Part shown: one piece after another, positions 48,191 through 60,750 of the stretch
Layout: the number at the start of each line of letters is the position of its first letter
How positions within the stretch are numbered: position 1 is the first letter of the stretch
From: Akebia trifoliata
Lineage: Eukaryota; Streptophyta; Magnoliopsida; Ranunculales; Lardizabalaceae
DNA length: 64,000 nucleotides
Assembly: GCA_017979445.1 (NCBI GenBank)
Contig: CM030706.1
Location: 21,159,884-21,223,883, forward strand
Direction: 5' to 3'
Notes under the pieces: model-generated
Databases searched by the model: none
What the model was told of the DNA's origin: nothing
The model's input: the letters and a program-made list of their open reading frames with translations, nothing else
Position numbers and translations under genes: made by a program

Positions 48191-49210
48191 AACATAAAGA
48201 AGATATTGGTTGGACCATAGCTAAAATCGTCCATCTATGGTGATGCACCATATTCGTTTAGAGGGTTTTGGTAAGCCTTCCTTAGAACCTCAGAGACGGC
48301 TAAATCCTGTTATGAAAGATGTGGTTCGGATGGAAGTGATGAAATTGCTAGATGCGGGTATTATCTACCTGATCTCTGACAATCATTGGGTGAGTCCTAT
48401 ACAAGTAGTTCATAAGAAGTCTGGTATCACTGTGTAGTGAACCAAGATAACGAATTAATCCCCACTTGAGTCTAAAATGGATGGAGAGTGTGTATCGATT
48501 ATAAGAAATTCAACTCAATGACTCCTGAGGATCATTTTCTCTTAACTTTCATTGATAAAATGTTAGAGCGTCTAGTATGACATTCTTACTATTGCTTCTT
48601 AGATTGTTATTCCGGGTACAACCAGATACCAGTTTCTCCAGTCGATAAAGTGAAAACAATTTTTACCTACCCCTTCGAAACTTTCGCGTATCGTCGCATG
48701 CCTTTTGGATTGTGTAATGCACCCGCTACTTTTCAGCAGTGCATAATGAGTATATCTTTCGACATGCTAGAAAGATATGTCGAACCGTTCATGGACGATT
48801 TTTCAATTTTTGGATCAAATTTTGAGGAATGTCTCCATCACTTGACTTTGATTGTTGTACGTTGCAAAGAGGTCAATCTAGTTCTCAATTGGAAAATTTT
48901 TCATTTCATGGTAATATCGGGGATTGTGTCAGGGCACATTGTTTCTGTTAAGGGGATTGATGTAGATAAGGTGAAGGTAGGTCTAATCGAAAAATTACCA
49001 CCTCCTAAAATTATCAAAGAAATTAGGTCATTCCTAAGCCATGCAAGTTTCTATCGTAGATTCATTAAAGATTTCAGAAAAATCTCGAAGTCTTTATGTG
49101 AGCTATTGGGAAAGGATGTTCCTTTCGAATTTTCAGAGTCATATCTCTCTACTTTCAACAAGCTCAAGTCCGAGTTAACCTCGACACCCATTATTCAACT
49201 TCCAAACTAG
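48191..49210 (+). pseudogene. Element A reverse transcriptase (pseudogene)
   Basis: Frames 48237-48437 and 48650-49210 cover RT. The block AYRRMPFGLCNAPATFQ and the catalytic FMDDFSIFG are readable. Between them are a one-base loss near 48433 and several stops. The RT C-terminus continues to [15 protein letters not shown]. Confidence 0.9.
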
Positions 49211-50940
49211 AGTATTTCATTCGAAGTTATGTGCGACGCTTCGGATTATGCAATAGGCACTGTTTTGGGTTAGCGAATTGAAAAATAACCTCATTTTATC
49301 CAATATGCTAGTAAAACCTTTAATGGTGCTCATCTTAACTACTCTTCAACAGATAAGAAAATGCTAGATGTGGTCTATGCCGTTGAAAAATTCTACCCCT
49401 ACCTCATAGTATCTAAAGTTGTGATTTACACAGACCACGCAACATTGAAATACCTTCTATCAAAGAAAGATGTTAAAACAAGGTTAATCTATTAGATTCT
49501 ACTTCTACAAGAGTTTGATATCGAGATTCGAGACAAAAAGAGGGCATAAAATGTTGTAGCTGATAACTTGTTTAGGATAGTTAATAAGGCATCCAAGAAG
49601 TCCTTACCTATCTCTGTATCCTTTCCCAATGAGCAACTTATGCAAATCTCTTAAACGAATGCTCCATGGTATGCGGACATTGTCAACTACCTAGTTACAG
49701 GTCAATTCTCAGTAGAAAGGACTAGTCAAGAAAAACTCCGTCTTCTGTCGAAAACAAAATGATATTTCTAGGATGAGCCATACTTATTTAAGTATTGTCC
49801 CGATCAAATCATTAGACGTTATATTCCAACCTGTGACAAGTCAATATCCTAGAGTTTTTCCATAATCATGCTTGCGGAGGGCACTTCAGTGGTAAGAAGA
49901 CCGCTATGAAAATCTTACAGTATGATTTTTTTGGCCTAGTATTTTTCGTGATGCCCACGAGTTTAGCAATTCTTTTGATAGATGTCAGAGATTTGGAAAA
50001 ATCTCCAAGAGAAACGAAATGCCTCAAAATCCTATCTTGATCATCGAAATTTTTGACGTGTGAGGTATAGACTTTATGGGACCTTTTCCTATCTCCCAGG
50101 GTTACCAATACATCATAGTTGCCGTTGACTACGTGTCAAAATGGGTCGAAGTTGTTGGATGTAGAACTAACGATCACAAGGTTATGATAAAATTCATCAA
50201 GGAGACGATATTTTCAAGATTTGGTACTCCGCGAGCTATAATAAGTGATGGTGACTCACATTTTTACAACAAGATTTTTGCTGCGTTGATAAAGAAATAT
50301 CTCATAACGCATAAGGTAGCCACACCTTACTACTCACAAACAAGTGGACAAGTAGAGATTTCTTATAGGAAAATAATGATTATCTTAGAAAAAATAGTCA
50401 ATCATTCAAGGAGAGATTGGTCTTTGAGATTGAGTGAGTCACTCTGAGCTTATAGGACTTCATTCAAGATGCCCATAGGAATGTCTCCCTACAGGTTAGT
50501 TTTTGGCAAGGCCTGTCATCTTCCTATAGAACTCGAGCATCATGGGTATTGGGCGATTAAGCGCCTCAACTTTGATTTTCATAAAATCGATGAGAAGTGA
50601 AAGTTACAACTAGACAAGTTAGAAGATATTAGAAATGACTCGTATGATTATGCCAAAAGGTACAAAGAGCATACCAAATTCTTTCACGATAAGCACATTC
50701 TTAGAAGAAATTTCACTCCTAATCAAAAAATTTTGTTGTATGATAGTAAACTCCACATTTTTTTAGAAAAACTCAAATTTTGATGGATTGGCCCATATAT
50801 TATCCAAACAGTCTACCCCCATGGTGTTGTTGAAGTCCTTAATCCTAAGGACGGATCTACTTTCAAAGTGAATGGCCAATGTCTCAAACCTTTTCTAAAG
50901 TATGTTCCGTAGAAGGAAGTTATTCTCCTCAATGACCCCG
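49211..50940 (+). pseudogene. Element A RNaseH and integrase (pseudogene)
   Basis: RNaseH starts as [15 protein letters not shown] (about 49227) and is broken by stops. The integrase zinc region is at about 49850-49990. Frame 50076-50447 keeps the start of the core ([28 protein letters not shown] and the [14 protein letters not shown] block). Homology with C continues to about 50940 across many stops. Confidence 0.9.
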
Positions 50941-52236
50941 TCTATCAAAATTAACTATGTTTTCGTCTAGCTAATGATGTTAAACTTAGCGCTCCTGGGA
51001 GGCAACCCACATGCTTCAAGGCACATTGTATTAAATATCAATAGGACTGTAAGGTCTTTTTCAAGTGTTATCTAACCACTTTATTTCATTTTGTCAATTT
51101 CAATTTTACCTTTGCATGTATACGTTGAAATATTGAGGACAACATAATGTTTAAGTTTGGGGGTGTATGGGTCGGATTTTCACTTATTATTTTCTTCTTT
51201 TATTAAAAAAAATAAAAAATAAAAAAATTTGATTGTCAACTTTGTTGTATTTTACTCAAAATCTTAGCTTGTTTCTTTAAGCACATAGATAAAAATATTT
51301 AATCAATCTTTCATTGGAAGCTATGATCTAGAATCCCCATTTGTGTTTCTCTTAGGTAAAAGTTAGAGCAAAGTTATCTTTTGATTTATAGTCACTTCTA
51401 ATAAGGTTACCAAGAGTCTAGATTGTATTAAGAGAGCTTGTTACTTTCTTTCTACCAAGAGTTTAAGGAAAAATTGGATTTGATGAACTTTGACTTTCTT
51501 GTTCAATTGGTTGGCTGATTAGAAGAAAAATAGAATTGAGTTGTATACACCTTGTACAACAACCATTGAGTTAGACTAGGTACCTTGAAAATGGTCGTTT
51601 ACTTTTCTTAGAAAAGAACTAAAGAAGTAATAGAAAAAAAAGACTTTTCAAAAAAATAAAAAATAAAAAAAATAAAAATCAAAGATCCAAAAGTTTATGT
51701 AAAATTTTAATAGGGTAAAAGCCATCAAGTGTAAAAATGTGAGTATACTGGAATATCACAGATAAAGCCCTTTAGAGGTATCAAAGTAAATGTTCACACT
51801 TCTCACTACCCTAGACAGAATGCTAAATTTAGAATTAAACCCTAAGTTACTCCAACTATTCTTGAGTAGTTAAAAGGTTGAAACTCATTCTAGGAAATCG
51901 AATCTCTTAAATTTCTAAGTTAGAACCATTATCGCTCAAAGGTCAATTTAAGTCTAAATTTTTTCATAGAGAAATAAGAGTTGGGACTCTATACCAAGCA
52001 TTACTTCCAATTGACTGACAAAAAAAAACTTGTGCTTCCGAATATAAGTTTTGCTTTTGATTATTTTTACTTCAAAGTTATTTTTAATTTTGTAGGTATA
52101 TTTGCTACAAACCCTTATGAGTCAAACTCATCCACTAGGGGTAACCTAGCTATTCAAGGGCTTGTTGTATTGGCTAAATGCAGTCGAGGTGCCTGCGAAA
52201 GTGGTAGTTGTATTTTTTAGGGACTAAAAAAAAGGT
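50941..52236 (+). other. Element A 3' non-coding region
   Basis: Collinear with 25749-26990 of C. It has a CTCCTGGGAGGCAACCC motif (50992-51008) and an internal AAGTTTGGGGGTG (51153-51165). The frame at 51981-52220 has no counterpart open in C. No env-like protein is seen. Confidence 0.8.
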
Positions 52237-52248
52237 AAGTTTGGGGTG
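52237..52248 (+). other. Element A polypurine tract
   Basis: AAGTTTGGGGTG abuts the 3' LTR. It is one G shorter than the tract in C. Confidence 0.82.
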
Positions 52249-53448
52249 TGATGAGTGTCTTAAAACACTGAATTATACGCACATTTCCCAGATATTTATC
52301 TTTATTTTTGTCCCTATTTCTCTGTATTATGGTAATAATCATGGTAAGCCTCGAAACATCATGTTGCATGTTAATTACGCTTAATTACACATAAATAAAT
52401 TCATTTATTAGATAAATCTAATTACGTGTATTTCTTGTGCAGAAAATCAACATTTTGGAATCAAAATCTCAAGGCAAAAGCATTTGGGCCAACTTTATAA
52501 TGCCGTAATCCTTAACTCATGTACTTATCTTTTGTCATTTTGTGTAAAGAAAAGTGGAGGCTACTTTTAGACTTTTCTACGCACATTTTTCTCTATAAAT
52601 AGGGCTTCAATCTCTAGAGAAACTCTCCCTCCTTCTTGGTTTTCTTATCCAAGACTCTTTTAATCTAAGGCTCTTAGCCTCTTCTCTTATATTTTTACAT
52701 TTTTATCTTCTAGTTATTTTCTTTTTAGCTAAATAATCTTATAAGAAGTAATAGAAGAAGAATTTGTAAATTTCTCCATGAAATGAAGAAAAGTTCTTTC
52801 ATCTCTTATCTTTCCTCTCTTGCAATGACATTAAGCTAATCTCCCTTCCATTGGAAAGTGAAAAAGCTTAGAACAAGTTCTTATGTTGTTTCTAGTTTCA
52901 TGCCTTTCTTTTATCTAAAATGCTTATGAGTTCTCTTTAAGATTTCTTGCACCTTTTATTCTTAATATAGATATTTTATGCTTAGATTAGATCAAGATAA
53001 AGTATGCTTAAACTAGATAATTGATAGTAGGAAGTTCAAGGAATTCTACTTTTTTTATGTTCCCTAATTTAATTTCACTTGCTAAATTTTTCGATCTAAA
53101 GAGCTAACACTAAGCCCTTACGATTGAGTTATAAAAAGGCTAGAGACTAGGAATTGCTCATCAATATGTTTTAGGTAGATCCACCTCCAATAGTGCCTTA
53201 ATTTTATAAGTTTACTTTTTTTTAACTTAATTTAATTTGGTTAATTTTCTAGCAAGTTTAAATCTTCTTGATAAGTTTAAAAATACAAAGAAAAATAATT
53301 TTAATTTCCTTTTGTTAATTTGAATTTTATCCTCTTAGCTTAACTCTACTCCCCCTTTCTCTTGGGTTCGATCCCCTATTTGCCTCACAAGTAAGGTAAA
53401 AGTAAGATTAATATTAACTCCTGTGGGAAGAACAAGGATAGTCTCACA
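52249..53448 (+). repeat. Element A 3' LTR
   Basis: 1200 bp, TGATGAGTGTC... to ...GTCTCACA, with one base lost in the terminal CTCATCA. The TATA box CTATAAATAG is at about 52594. It is more diverged from B and C than those are from each other. Confidence 0.94.
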
Positions 53449-54289
53449 AAGACCGGGCCACGTACTAGTATCACGTTGGCTAGAAGGGACATGCATGCAT
53501 GCAATGCAATAATATAAACGTGCTAGTGATGTGTGCCAAGTAAGGTGGGGTGTGCCCGGGGCATTTTTTAGATAAATGGCCCATGGGTCAGATCAGATCA
53601 TCAATGAGCCACAAACATAGTGAATACAAACATTAGAAGATTAACAAGATCAAAATCATAACATGCAAATTAGAAGAAATTAAAATCAATCAATCGAATA
53701 AAAACCAATCAATTAATTAGAATCACACAATCAACATGTTAGACTTAATGGTTCAAGCAATCGAGATATCCGGGATCATATCAATTGGGTATCAAAAGGA
53801 AATTATGCACCCTATTCAAATGTCGATTCATTGAGTTAACTTGTCTCATAACATTCAATCCTCATATAATATGGAAAAAAAAAATATCACATGGAACATC
53901 ATCGTAACATATTAAGGGAATGTATACTCAAATTATGCTTAGTTTGAAGTTCAAAAACCCGAATGCCCCTTGTGTGGCATTTCTTTTAAATTTTTGCTTT
54001 TTCTTTGAATGTTCTTCTCGATTTTGATTTTTTGAATTTTTTTTGTGGGGAATATAGATATTTTATTTTGATGTGATCGGGCTTAAAGTGACTTCTCAAG
54101 TTGCATACGTGTCCTAAAATTTTGGGATCAGACCAAAACGCAGTTTGAATTTTCTCTCCACTGGGTTAGGTAATCAGACTAAGAAAGAAAAAAGGCAGTT
54201 TTTTGTTGAAAAAGATTGCAAAGGATTGAGAAAGGAGATATTGAATTGGGTAACAGGAAATTGATTTGGTTGAAGATGGCATTCTTAAC
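53449..54289 (-). mobile_element. Remnant K: Ogre-like internal sequence, host of element A
   Basis: Begins GACCGGGCCACGTACTAG, which matches the leader units of F (35611) and G (42151) in the same orientation. It continues with the CCCGGGGC block (53556). From about 53935 it jumps to 3' UTR sequence (compare 39745 and 21890), so an internal deletion is present. No LTR of K lies in the window. Confidence 0.75.
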
Positions 54290-54655
54290 TAAAGAAAAAC
54301 AACATAGAGTCTTGTACCTGTGCAAACTTGTCAAAGAATAATCGCTCGTACGTTTGACAAGAAGGTTAAAGTTCACCATTTACAAGTCAAGGATTTAACC
54401 ATCAGACTTCAAAGAAAATTAAGCACTCCTCCTCGATTATAGGAAGAAGTCTGAACCCAATTGGAAAGATTAATTCATTAAGGAAATATTGTCTAGAAAA
54501 GCCGTCAAACTTCAAGATCATGATGGAATTGAACTACCAAAGTCAATAAACCTTGACCAGATCAAGTGGTACTACATTTAAGGAGGCCATCTTCGGTCGA
54601 ATCAATTTCCTATTATCTAGTTCAATATCTCCTTTTTCAGCCCTTTGCAGCCTTG
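54213..54655. repeat. Inverted repeat in remnant K
   Basis: 54213-54285 and 54578-54655 are inverted copies of the same Ogre-like 3' UTR segment (AAAGGAGATATTGAACTAG-like and GAAGATGGC words). The orientation of Ogre-like homology switches between them. Confidence 0.75.
54290..54600 (+). pseudogene. Integrase C-terminal remnant, opposite orientation
   Basis: The plus-strand translation, across frames, yields FDKKVKVHHLQVKDLTIRLQ and LQDHDGIELPKSINLDQIKW, then YYI and a stop at about 54575. This matches the C-terminal integrase remnants of F and G, which lie on the minus strand. It is broken by frameshifts and stops. Confidence 0.75.
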
Positions 54656-54675
54656 CACTATAGTATTATGCCCAT

Positions 54676-56337
54676 TGTAGACACCCCATTTTTGCATTCA
54701 CCTGATTAATCAACTCGTCAACCCGATTGCAACAGTTCCCAATAATGGATGTTTATTCCAATGCTTTATTTTGTTACCAGATATGTTTCATAAATCCAGA
54801 TGAGGTATCTCAAGCTAACAAAATTGTAGAAACCACGCTACGCTAGAAAAATATAACCCCAAAAACATAGAAATCATCATTTTTCAGATAAAAAGAAGTT
54901 TCACAATAAAAATCACTAAAAAATGATCAAATTACCAAGATACCCCTAACCTTAAAACATCCCTAGAGCCTACGTTACGTTTAGAAAAACCCTTTCAAAC
55001 ACATAAAATAACAAATCAAAATCAAATAAATCACTTCGCCAATTTTCACAGAATTCGACAAACTTACGAAAATGCCCCTCATAAAGTTCACGACCATTTC
55101 GCAAAAAATATTTGATAAATGATAAAAATCAACATTCCCATTGAATTCCTTACGAAAAACCGATTCCAAAACATCCTAAAACATTGAAAACCGACTTAAA
55201 ATGCAAAAAATCCTCTTCGAGGGCTAAATGGTAATTTTATAATTTTAATAATTAAAAATTCTGAAATTAATCATTAAAATATTAATTAATGTAAAGTAAA
55301 ATCTTAATTAAATCTTAAAGTCAATCAAGTAGGAGTAAAGTCAAGATCTTAAAGTCAATCAAGTAAGACTAAAGTCCAGAAATTAAAGGCAATCAAGTAA
55401 GACTAAAGTCAATCTTAAAGTCAATTAAGTAAGACTAAAGTCAAAATCTTAAAGTCAATCAAGTAAGACTAAAGTCAAGATCTTAAAGTCAATCAAGTAA
55501 GACTAAAGTCAAAATCGTAAAGTCAATCAAGTGAGACTAAAAGTCAAAATCCTAACAGAATTCTAATTAAATAATAATTATATTTAAAACAATCCTAATT
55601 AAATAATAACTCTATTTAAAATAATTCTAATTAAAATATAACTCTACCTAAAATAAGTATAATTAAACAATAACTCTCTCTAAAAGAATTATAATTAAAC
55701 ATTAACTCTATTTAAACAAGTACTTAAAAAATCTATAAATAGGGGTTTTTACAACCTATTTTCGTATGAAAAAATAAACCCTAGAAAAAATAGGTCAAAA
55801 AGCTTCCCTAACCTCCCACAAACCTTGATTTTGAAGTCCCAACTCCTTACCTAATATCCATACCCCAACTTTAGCTCAAAAAATATCAAGAAATTCTTCC
55901 AAAACACCCTAGAAATCCATAAAAAATTAGAAAAATTCAGAAGGAAATACTTTATTTTGGAGATCCGAAACGAATCCGATGACTGAACGAAGCGAGGAGT
56001 GCTGTACTAAGAACTATTCTACCAGATCTGAGGGAACAAGACCGTTGTCTTCGTAAAGGTAAAAATTTCTTTCATTTTTTTTATTAAGTCTTTTAGCAAT
56101 GTAGTTATATTTGGGAATTAGTAGATACCGACGTTTACCGGGCGGGGTTGGTGCCTAAGACCTTCTAACCCCGTAATGTGATTCCCGGACTCAATAATTT
56201 TTTTAGTAGATTAGTTATTTCTTTTTGTTCGTTTCGAGTCGATATTCGGTTCCTAGACCGTAATAACTAGGTGGCGACTCCCAAACCTCAAAGGTCAAAA
56301 GCGGATCCGTGCACCCTACGGATGGAGGGCACTTTCA
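54676..56337 (+). repeat. Element H 5' LTR with 35-bp tandem repeats
   Basis: 1662 bp, TGTAGACACCCC... to ...GGCACTTTCA. It contains about seven tandem 35-bp units with AAAGTCAATCAAGTAAGACT (55315-55550) upstream of a TATA box CTATAAATAGG (55733-55743). The same unit occurs in fewer copies in the other Ogre-like LTRs. Confidence 0.94.
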
Positions 56338-56338
56338 G

Positions 56339-56356
56339 TGGCGACTCCGCTGGGGA
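56339..56356 (+). other. Element H primer binding site
   Basis: TGGCGACTCCGCTGGGGA, one base after the LTR. It is the least decayed PBS of the Ogre-like copies here. Confidence 0.9.
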
Positions 56357-59163
56357 TTATTGAGGATCAAATTTGAAAAGCCCCAAGTATGGGATGCATT
56401 GCCAGTAGGACCTTTTATTTTAATTTATTTTTAGTTATTTGTTTATCTGTTTATTTTATTTTTTTTTTTTTATCATTTTTTTTAATTAATTATTGATCAT
56501 TTATTTGGATTCCGAATACTTTGGCACATTTTTATGGTTCAATCTAGGATCATCCGGACTGACCCTAAATAATACAGGATCTCAAGAGGATAATATTGTG
56601 AAAAAATGGTTGTTGAACCATTTTCATTATTTGGTTTATGTTATATTTTTGGGTTGTATTATTATTTTTTTTTTTGGCATTATTTGGATTGATTTTAGGT
56701 ATGTCATTTTGGAATATCGCTTTTTATGATTTAATCTAGGGTCATTTTGGGATGACCAAAGAAAAAAATTTTGGATGAATTTTTTTTAATGTTTTACTAG
56801 ACATATGCGTCAAGTTGTGAAAATAAATTATTTGTGATTAATGCACTAAGAAACAAAGAAAGTGCATTTTTTAATGTTGTTCGTGATGAGGAGAGAATTC
56901 CAAGAAAAAAAATCAGAAAAAACTTGCAAAAAAAAAACTTTTACTCATGGTGTGCCATTAGCAGAAATCCGTTTCTGCTATTTTTTTATCTCCTTCTCTA
57001 ATAGGAAAAAACGAAAAATAGTAAATAAAAAAATGGTTATCTCTCTCTCTCTGTCTCTCTCTCAAGATTTGTGCTTCAAGTTTCAAATCACAAGAACTCT
57101 TGAATCCGATACTTCAATTTACGGTTTGAATCCGATAAACAACTTGTTTATTCTTGAAAATTTTCTGTTAAAAGAACCATATTGGATCCAATGTTGTTTT
57201 CTCAATCTTGATCATTTTTGTTATGATTCTGTAAATCTTGGTTTTGATGGATGATATTGAGATACCCAATTGGTTAAATGGATTGCCCTTAGCGCCCAAA
57301 TATCACTCTCCGATTGAATTTCACATGTTTTGTTAAAAAAAAAAAATAGCAAAACAGAGAGAGAGAAACAATCCATGGGCTGATGTGAAAAAAATATAAA
57401 AACAAAATTCGGTTTTTCTCTTTTAATAATTTTTTTTTAAACCCGAATTCAGTTTTTATTTTTTATTTTTTCTTTTTATTTTTTATATTTTTTATAAAAC
57501 AGAGTTCAATTTTTCTCTTTTTAAAAAAAATAGAATTTGTTTTTTTTTATTCTTAAAAAAAATGATTTAAAAAAAAAAAAAAGAGTTTTCATACATTGCT
57601 GTCCATGGCGTGCTGTAGCTACAGCAACAAGTTTTTTTTTTTGTGTGTGGTTAGTAAAAGTTTTTTTAATTATTTTCCATCTATCTGTGAAGAAGAAACA
57701 ATAAATAAACGGAGTGATGTCTCTCTATCTCTCTCTCGGTCGATCATAGTATCGATGGATGCAGATCCATTGAAGCGTGCATTGTAGAACAACAAGGCTA
57801 TTCTCTTTATCTGTGTTTGCTATACTTCCACCGGTGAGATCGTACGCACGCTGTCAAGTTGTCTGATAATGAGAAAAAGGTTGAAATTCGACAATTGTTA
57901 ACTAGTGAGGTGAGAGAAGAGAAGCCATGGAGATAAAAAGGAACGTGGGTTTTATGGGATTTCTTTGCATGATTGAGATGGAGGTGATTTAATATTCGGT
58001 TGATGGGCTTGTGAGATGGTGTTAGTCGTTCAAAGAAACATCCAAATTGGATGATTTTGTTTGAAATCATGGATTCTGCTGTTGCTATGAGTGGATTGGT
58101 AAGGGTGGCCACTACAAGAATATGATGGATGGTGATTTTGTTAGTAAAGTTCATAGTAAACTATGGTGTTGATCACAAACACCTCTTTCGTGTGTGGATC
58201 ACTCATAATATCGCCATTTGGCATTTTTTTTTCTTCTTTCTTTAAAAATAAAAATAAAATTTTTTTTACTCCAAACAAACTTTGGATGGGACCCACTTGT
58301 TCGTTTTTAAAATTAAAAATCATTCAAATATGTTTTTTAAGATTAAAAATCATTCAAATATGGTCTTTAATAAGTATTTAATTCTTTACAATACCATGGG
58401 CCCCACCTCAAATTTTTGGAAATCACATTCCTTACTAAGGATTTTTCACCACAACGATATAATCTAACTCACTTAGTACGGTTTTACTTTGGTTATGGGT
58501 CATTAAGCTCTCACGTGACATGATCCAATGTCACCAATTCGATGAATTTTGAAAGAATTTTTTTTTTCTTTCTCTTTCAATATAAAATATTAGTACTTTG
58601 GTTGAAAGTTAATAGCTATAAATTTTCAAGAACTTGGATCTAAGCTCATTATTTTTATGATTATTTTGGATCAAAATCTTTTCCTTGGAATTTAGAAGGC
58701 CGTGACATTGGATTATCGATCATGTTGGCTTAACAACTATTCGTAAAATTTGAAATCTTAATGTGTTAGTCCAAATAACCCCAATGCTCATTGAGAAGTT
58801 TGTTGAGTACCAAATTTAATTTTTTTATTTTTTTTTCACAAAAAAAAAAGTTTCATCACTCCTTATCTCCACCAATACCGTTATGTCCTCAATTCAATAT
58901 TCGTGGGAAATTTTCAATCATCCAAAACTGATCAATGATTGGACCATAAAATAAAATTTTGTTTTGATTAATTCTATGTTGATTTGAATGTTAGATCTGA
59001 TTGAATATTCTATGATTACTCATCTAATACACCTTGATCTGATGATGTGCATGCTTTGATCTCGAATTGAGTGGATGTTGTTTATATTTGGTTCAATACT
59101 TGAAATCCATATTGATATAGTATGATCAGGCCCATGGGCCCATTTGTTTGAAAAATGCCCTAG
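56357..59163 (+). other. Element H leader, first part
   Basis: 56357-56760 matches the PBS-proximal leaders of F and G. About 58985-59163 matches sequence near the CCCGGG block. Between them is sequence not found in F or G. It includes CT microsatellites (57040-57063 and 57717-57738), homopolymer-rich stretches, a more mixed-composition stretch at 57590-58160, and a 26-bp direct repeat (58308-58368). Frames such as 56862-57254 and 57807-58154 have no recognised domain. Confidence 0.65.
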
Positions 59164-59745
59164 TGTCATGGTCGTATTCTTTCGAAACGAGGTCGTGCGG
59201 CGCAAGGGGGTCAAATCCACTTGCAAGCCTGTAAAATGATCGTACACCATACACACGTAGCTAGCAAACAAGTAAATGAGGTAATCACGAGGCAAAGCCC
59301 GGAGGTAACTTTGTTGATATAATATTGATTACACGGGGTAACGCGTTACAAAAGCAATAGATGCGTTACAAGCAATAGATGATCCTATGACACGCGGGAC
59401 TTCCACGGGCTGGGCTTCAAGGCTTCAACAACGTGGGTGTAGGCCAGGGATTGGGATAGTACTGACACCCTTCCTACAAAGAGTATGCTAAGTCTTTCCC
59501 AAGTTTCCAGAAGGAAACATCAAAAGTAGAGGTCGGTCATACTCCCTTATTACAGAAATGCGACTAAGCTAACAAGTGTACCCTGGCACGGAGTTGACAT
59601 GTACCTCTAAGCTAACAGATATGCCCTGGTACGGGGGCTGACATGACTTCATAACGAGCCTTACTTACTATTAGATGGGTGCTCCCAGGTTGCTCCGGGG
59701 CAAGCTTACACCTAACTCTAGGTGATAGATGATATGGCCGTTACA
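59164..59745 (-). repeat. Element J 3' LTR
   Basis: 582 bp, TGTCATGGTCG... to ...GGCCGTTACA on the + strand; its partner is 62550-63117. Confidence 0.95.
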
Positions 59746-59758
59746 GACTCCCCCACCT
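59746..59758 (-). other. Element J polypurine tract
   Basis: The minus strand reads AGGTGGGGGAGTC directly before the 3' LTR. Confidence 0.8.
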
Positions 59759-60429
59759 ATTCTGCAGACGTCCTCGTCCCATTGACCTGGCAAACTCTTC
59801 AATCGATTGCTTGAGAGGTTGTAGGTTCTCTGCACTTTCTTGTGTAGCTTCAAATTCTAGCATGTCCTGCGTGACGAAGTACTCCTCGTGCTGCTGCTGC
59901 TGTTGCTGGATGGAACTGCTGCTGAAATGACGCCTTCGAACTTTGTCGACAACACGTTCTGGCTGAATAACTAAATGAGAAGGTGTACGTGTTGGAATGC
60001 TGCGCGCGGGATCTCCTAGATCTGTATGGTACAGCTTGAGACTTCTTGCATAGATGACAGAGTGAATACTGCGTAACCTGTACGATAACTAGAGTTTAGC
60101 AAACCTGTATGTCCTTGGACTGTGTCTCTTGTAGCCTGAAACAATAGTGTGAGAAGTTAAACACTGTTGGCCTGATATAAGTTCAAAAGTACTCTTGTTG
60201 GAGGAAGAGTTTTTCTGAAAGGTAGAATTGAACAGATTCGCCGAATTTTGATGATCGGCATTGGCAAGATGCCTAAAATACTCCCATGCAGAATTGAATC
60301 TCTCCGTTGGCCAAACTGATTGATGATGTATACTGTTCGAAAATCAAGCTGGAATCCAAGTAATCTGCACGGTCCATCCCATAACTTTCCTGTGACTCTT
60401 GAATCTCTGATGCTAACAACACTCATAGG
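59759..60429 (-). other. Element J 3' internal region, unrecognised
   Basis: Contains a CTG/CAG run (59890-59909) and a minus-strand frame 60426-60157 of 89 codons with a WDGPCRLLGFQ stretch that I cannot place with confidence. It may be a remnant of the pol 3' end, but no integrase motif is certain. Confidence 0.45.
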
Positions 60430-60750
60430 TACATCCCAATTCTTGCTGACACTCTGACGAAGTAACTGAGGGGCTTCATCTGCAACTTGAATCTTACAGT
60501 AACCTGATCTCTGACCTAACTATGAAGAACACTTGGCTGTCCCAAGTTTATCAAACAAGTCGGCACTCTGCTAGATCAGATACTTGTTCTTAATGGTAAT
60601 GTTCTTTGATGTTCGATACTTGACAAAACGTCGCGAAGACCCATACTGTTGCTTGCTCAACTCAGCCAGTCTTGGATGATTCATTCTGAAAGGCCTCTCT
60701 ATAAGAAGTGTGGCAACATTTAGCAATTCATTCTGATGATCTATCGACCT
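60430..60750 (-). pseudogene. Element J reverse transcriptase fragment
   Basis: The minus-strand translation gives PFRMNHPRLAELSKQQYGSS, then NITIKNKYLI, a stop, and SADLFDKLGTAK followed by RSGYCKIQVAD. These follow the chromovirus RT N-terminal blocks in order, but the segment between the first two is shortened and two stops interrupt. The catalytic YVDD part is absent. Confidence 0.78.

Larger units (their letters stand above)
1..53448 (+). mobile_element. Element A: old Athila-like LTR retrotransposon, split by element G
   Basis: Ty3/gypsy element of the Athila type. The 5' part is 1-2493 and the 3' part is 46543-53448; the DNA between is element G. Continuity is shown by gag homology: the reading breaks off inside the region after the zinc knuckle at 2493 and resumes at 46543 with residues QNEPIQSSG, as in elements B and C. 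Without G the copy is about 9.4 kb; C, a complete relative, is 10.5 kb, and the rest of A's 5' LTR lies before the window. All coding parts carry stops and frameshifts. Its outer 5' boundary and TSD are not visible. Confidence 0.9.

Noticed and set aside
56862..57254. Plus-strand frame of 130 codons in the H leader
   Set aside because: Low-complexity composition with a CT microsatellite inside; no counterpart in F or G and no recognisable domain.
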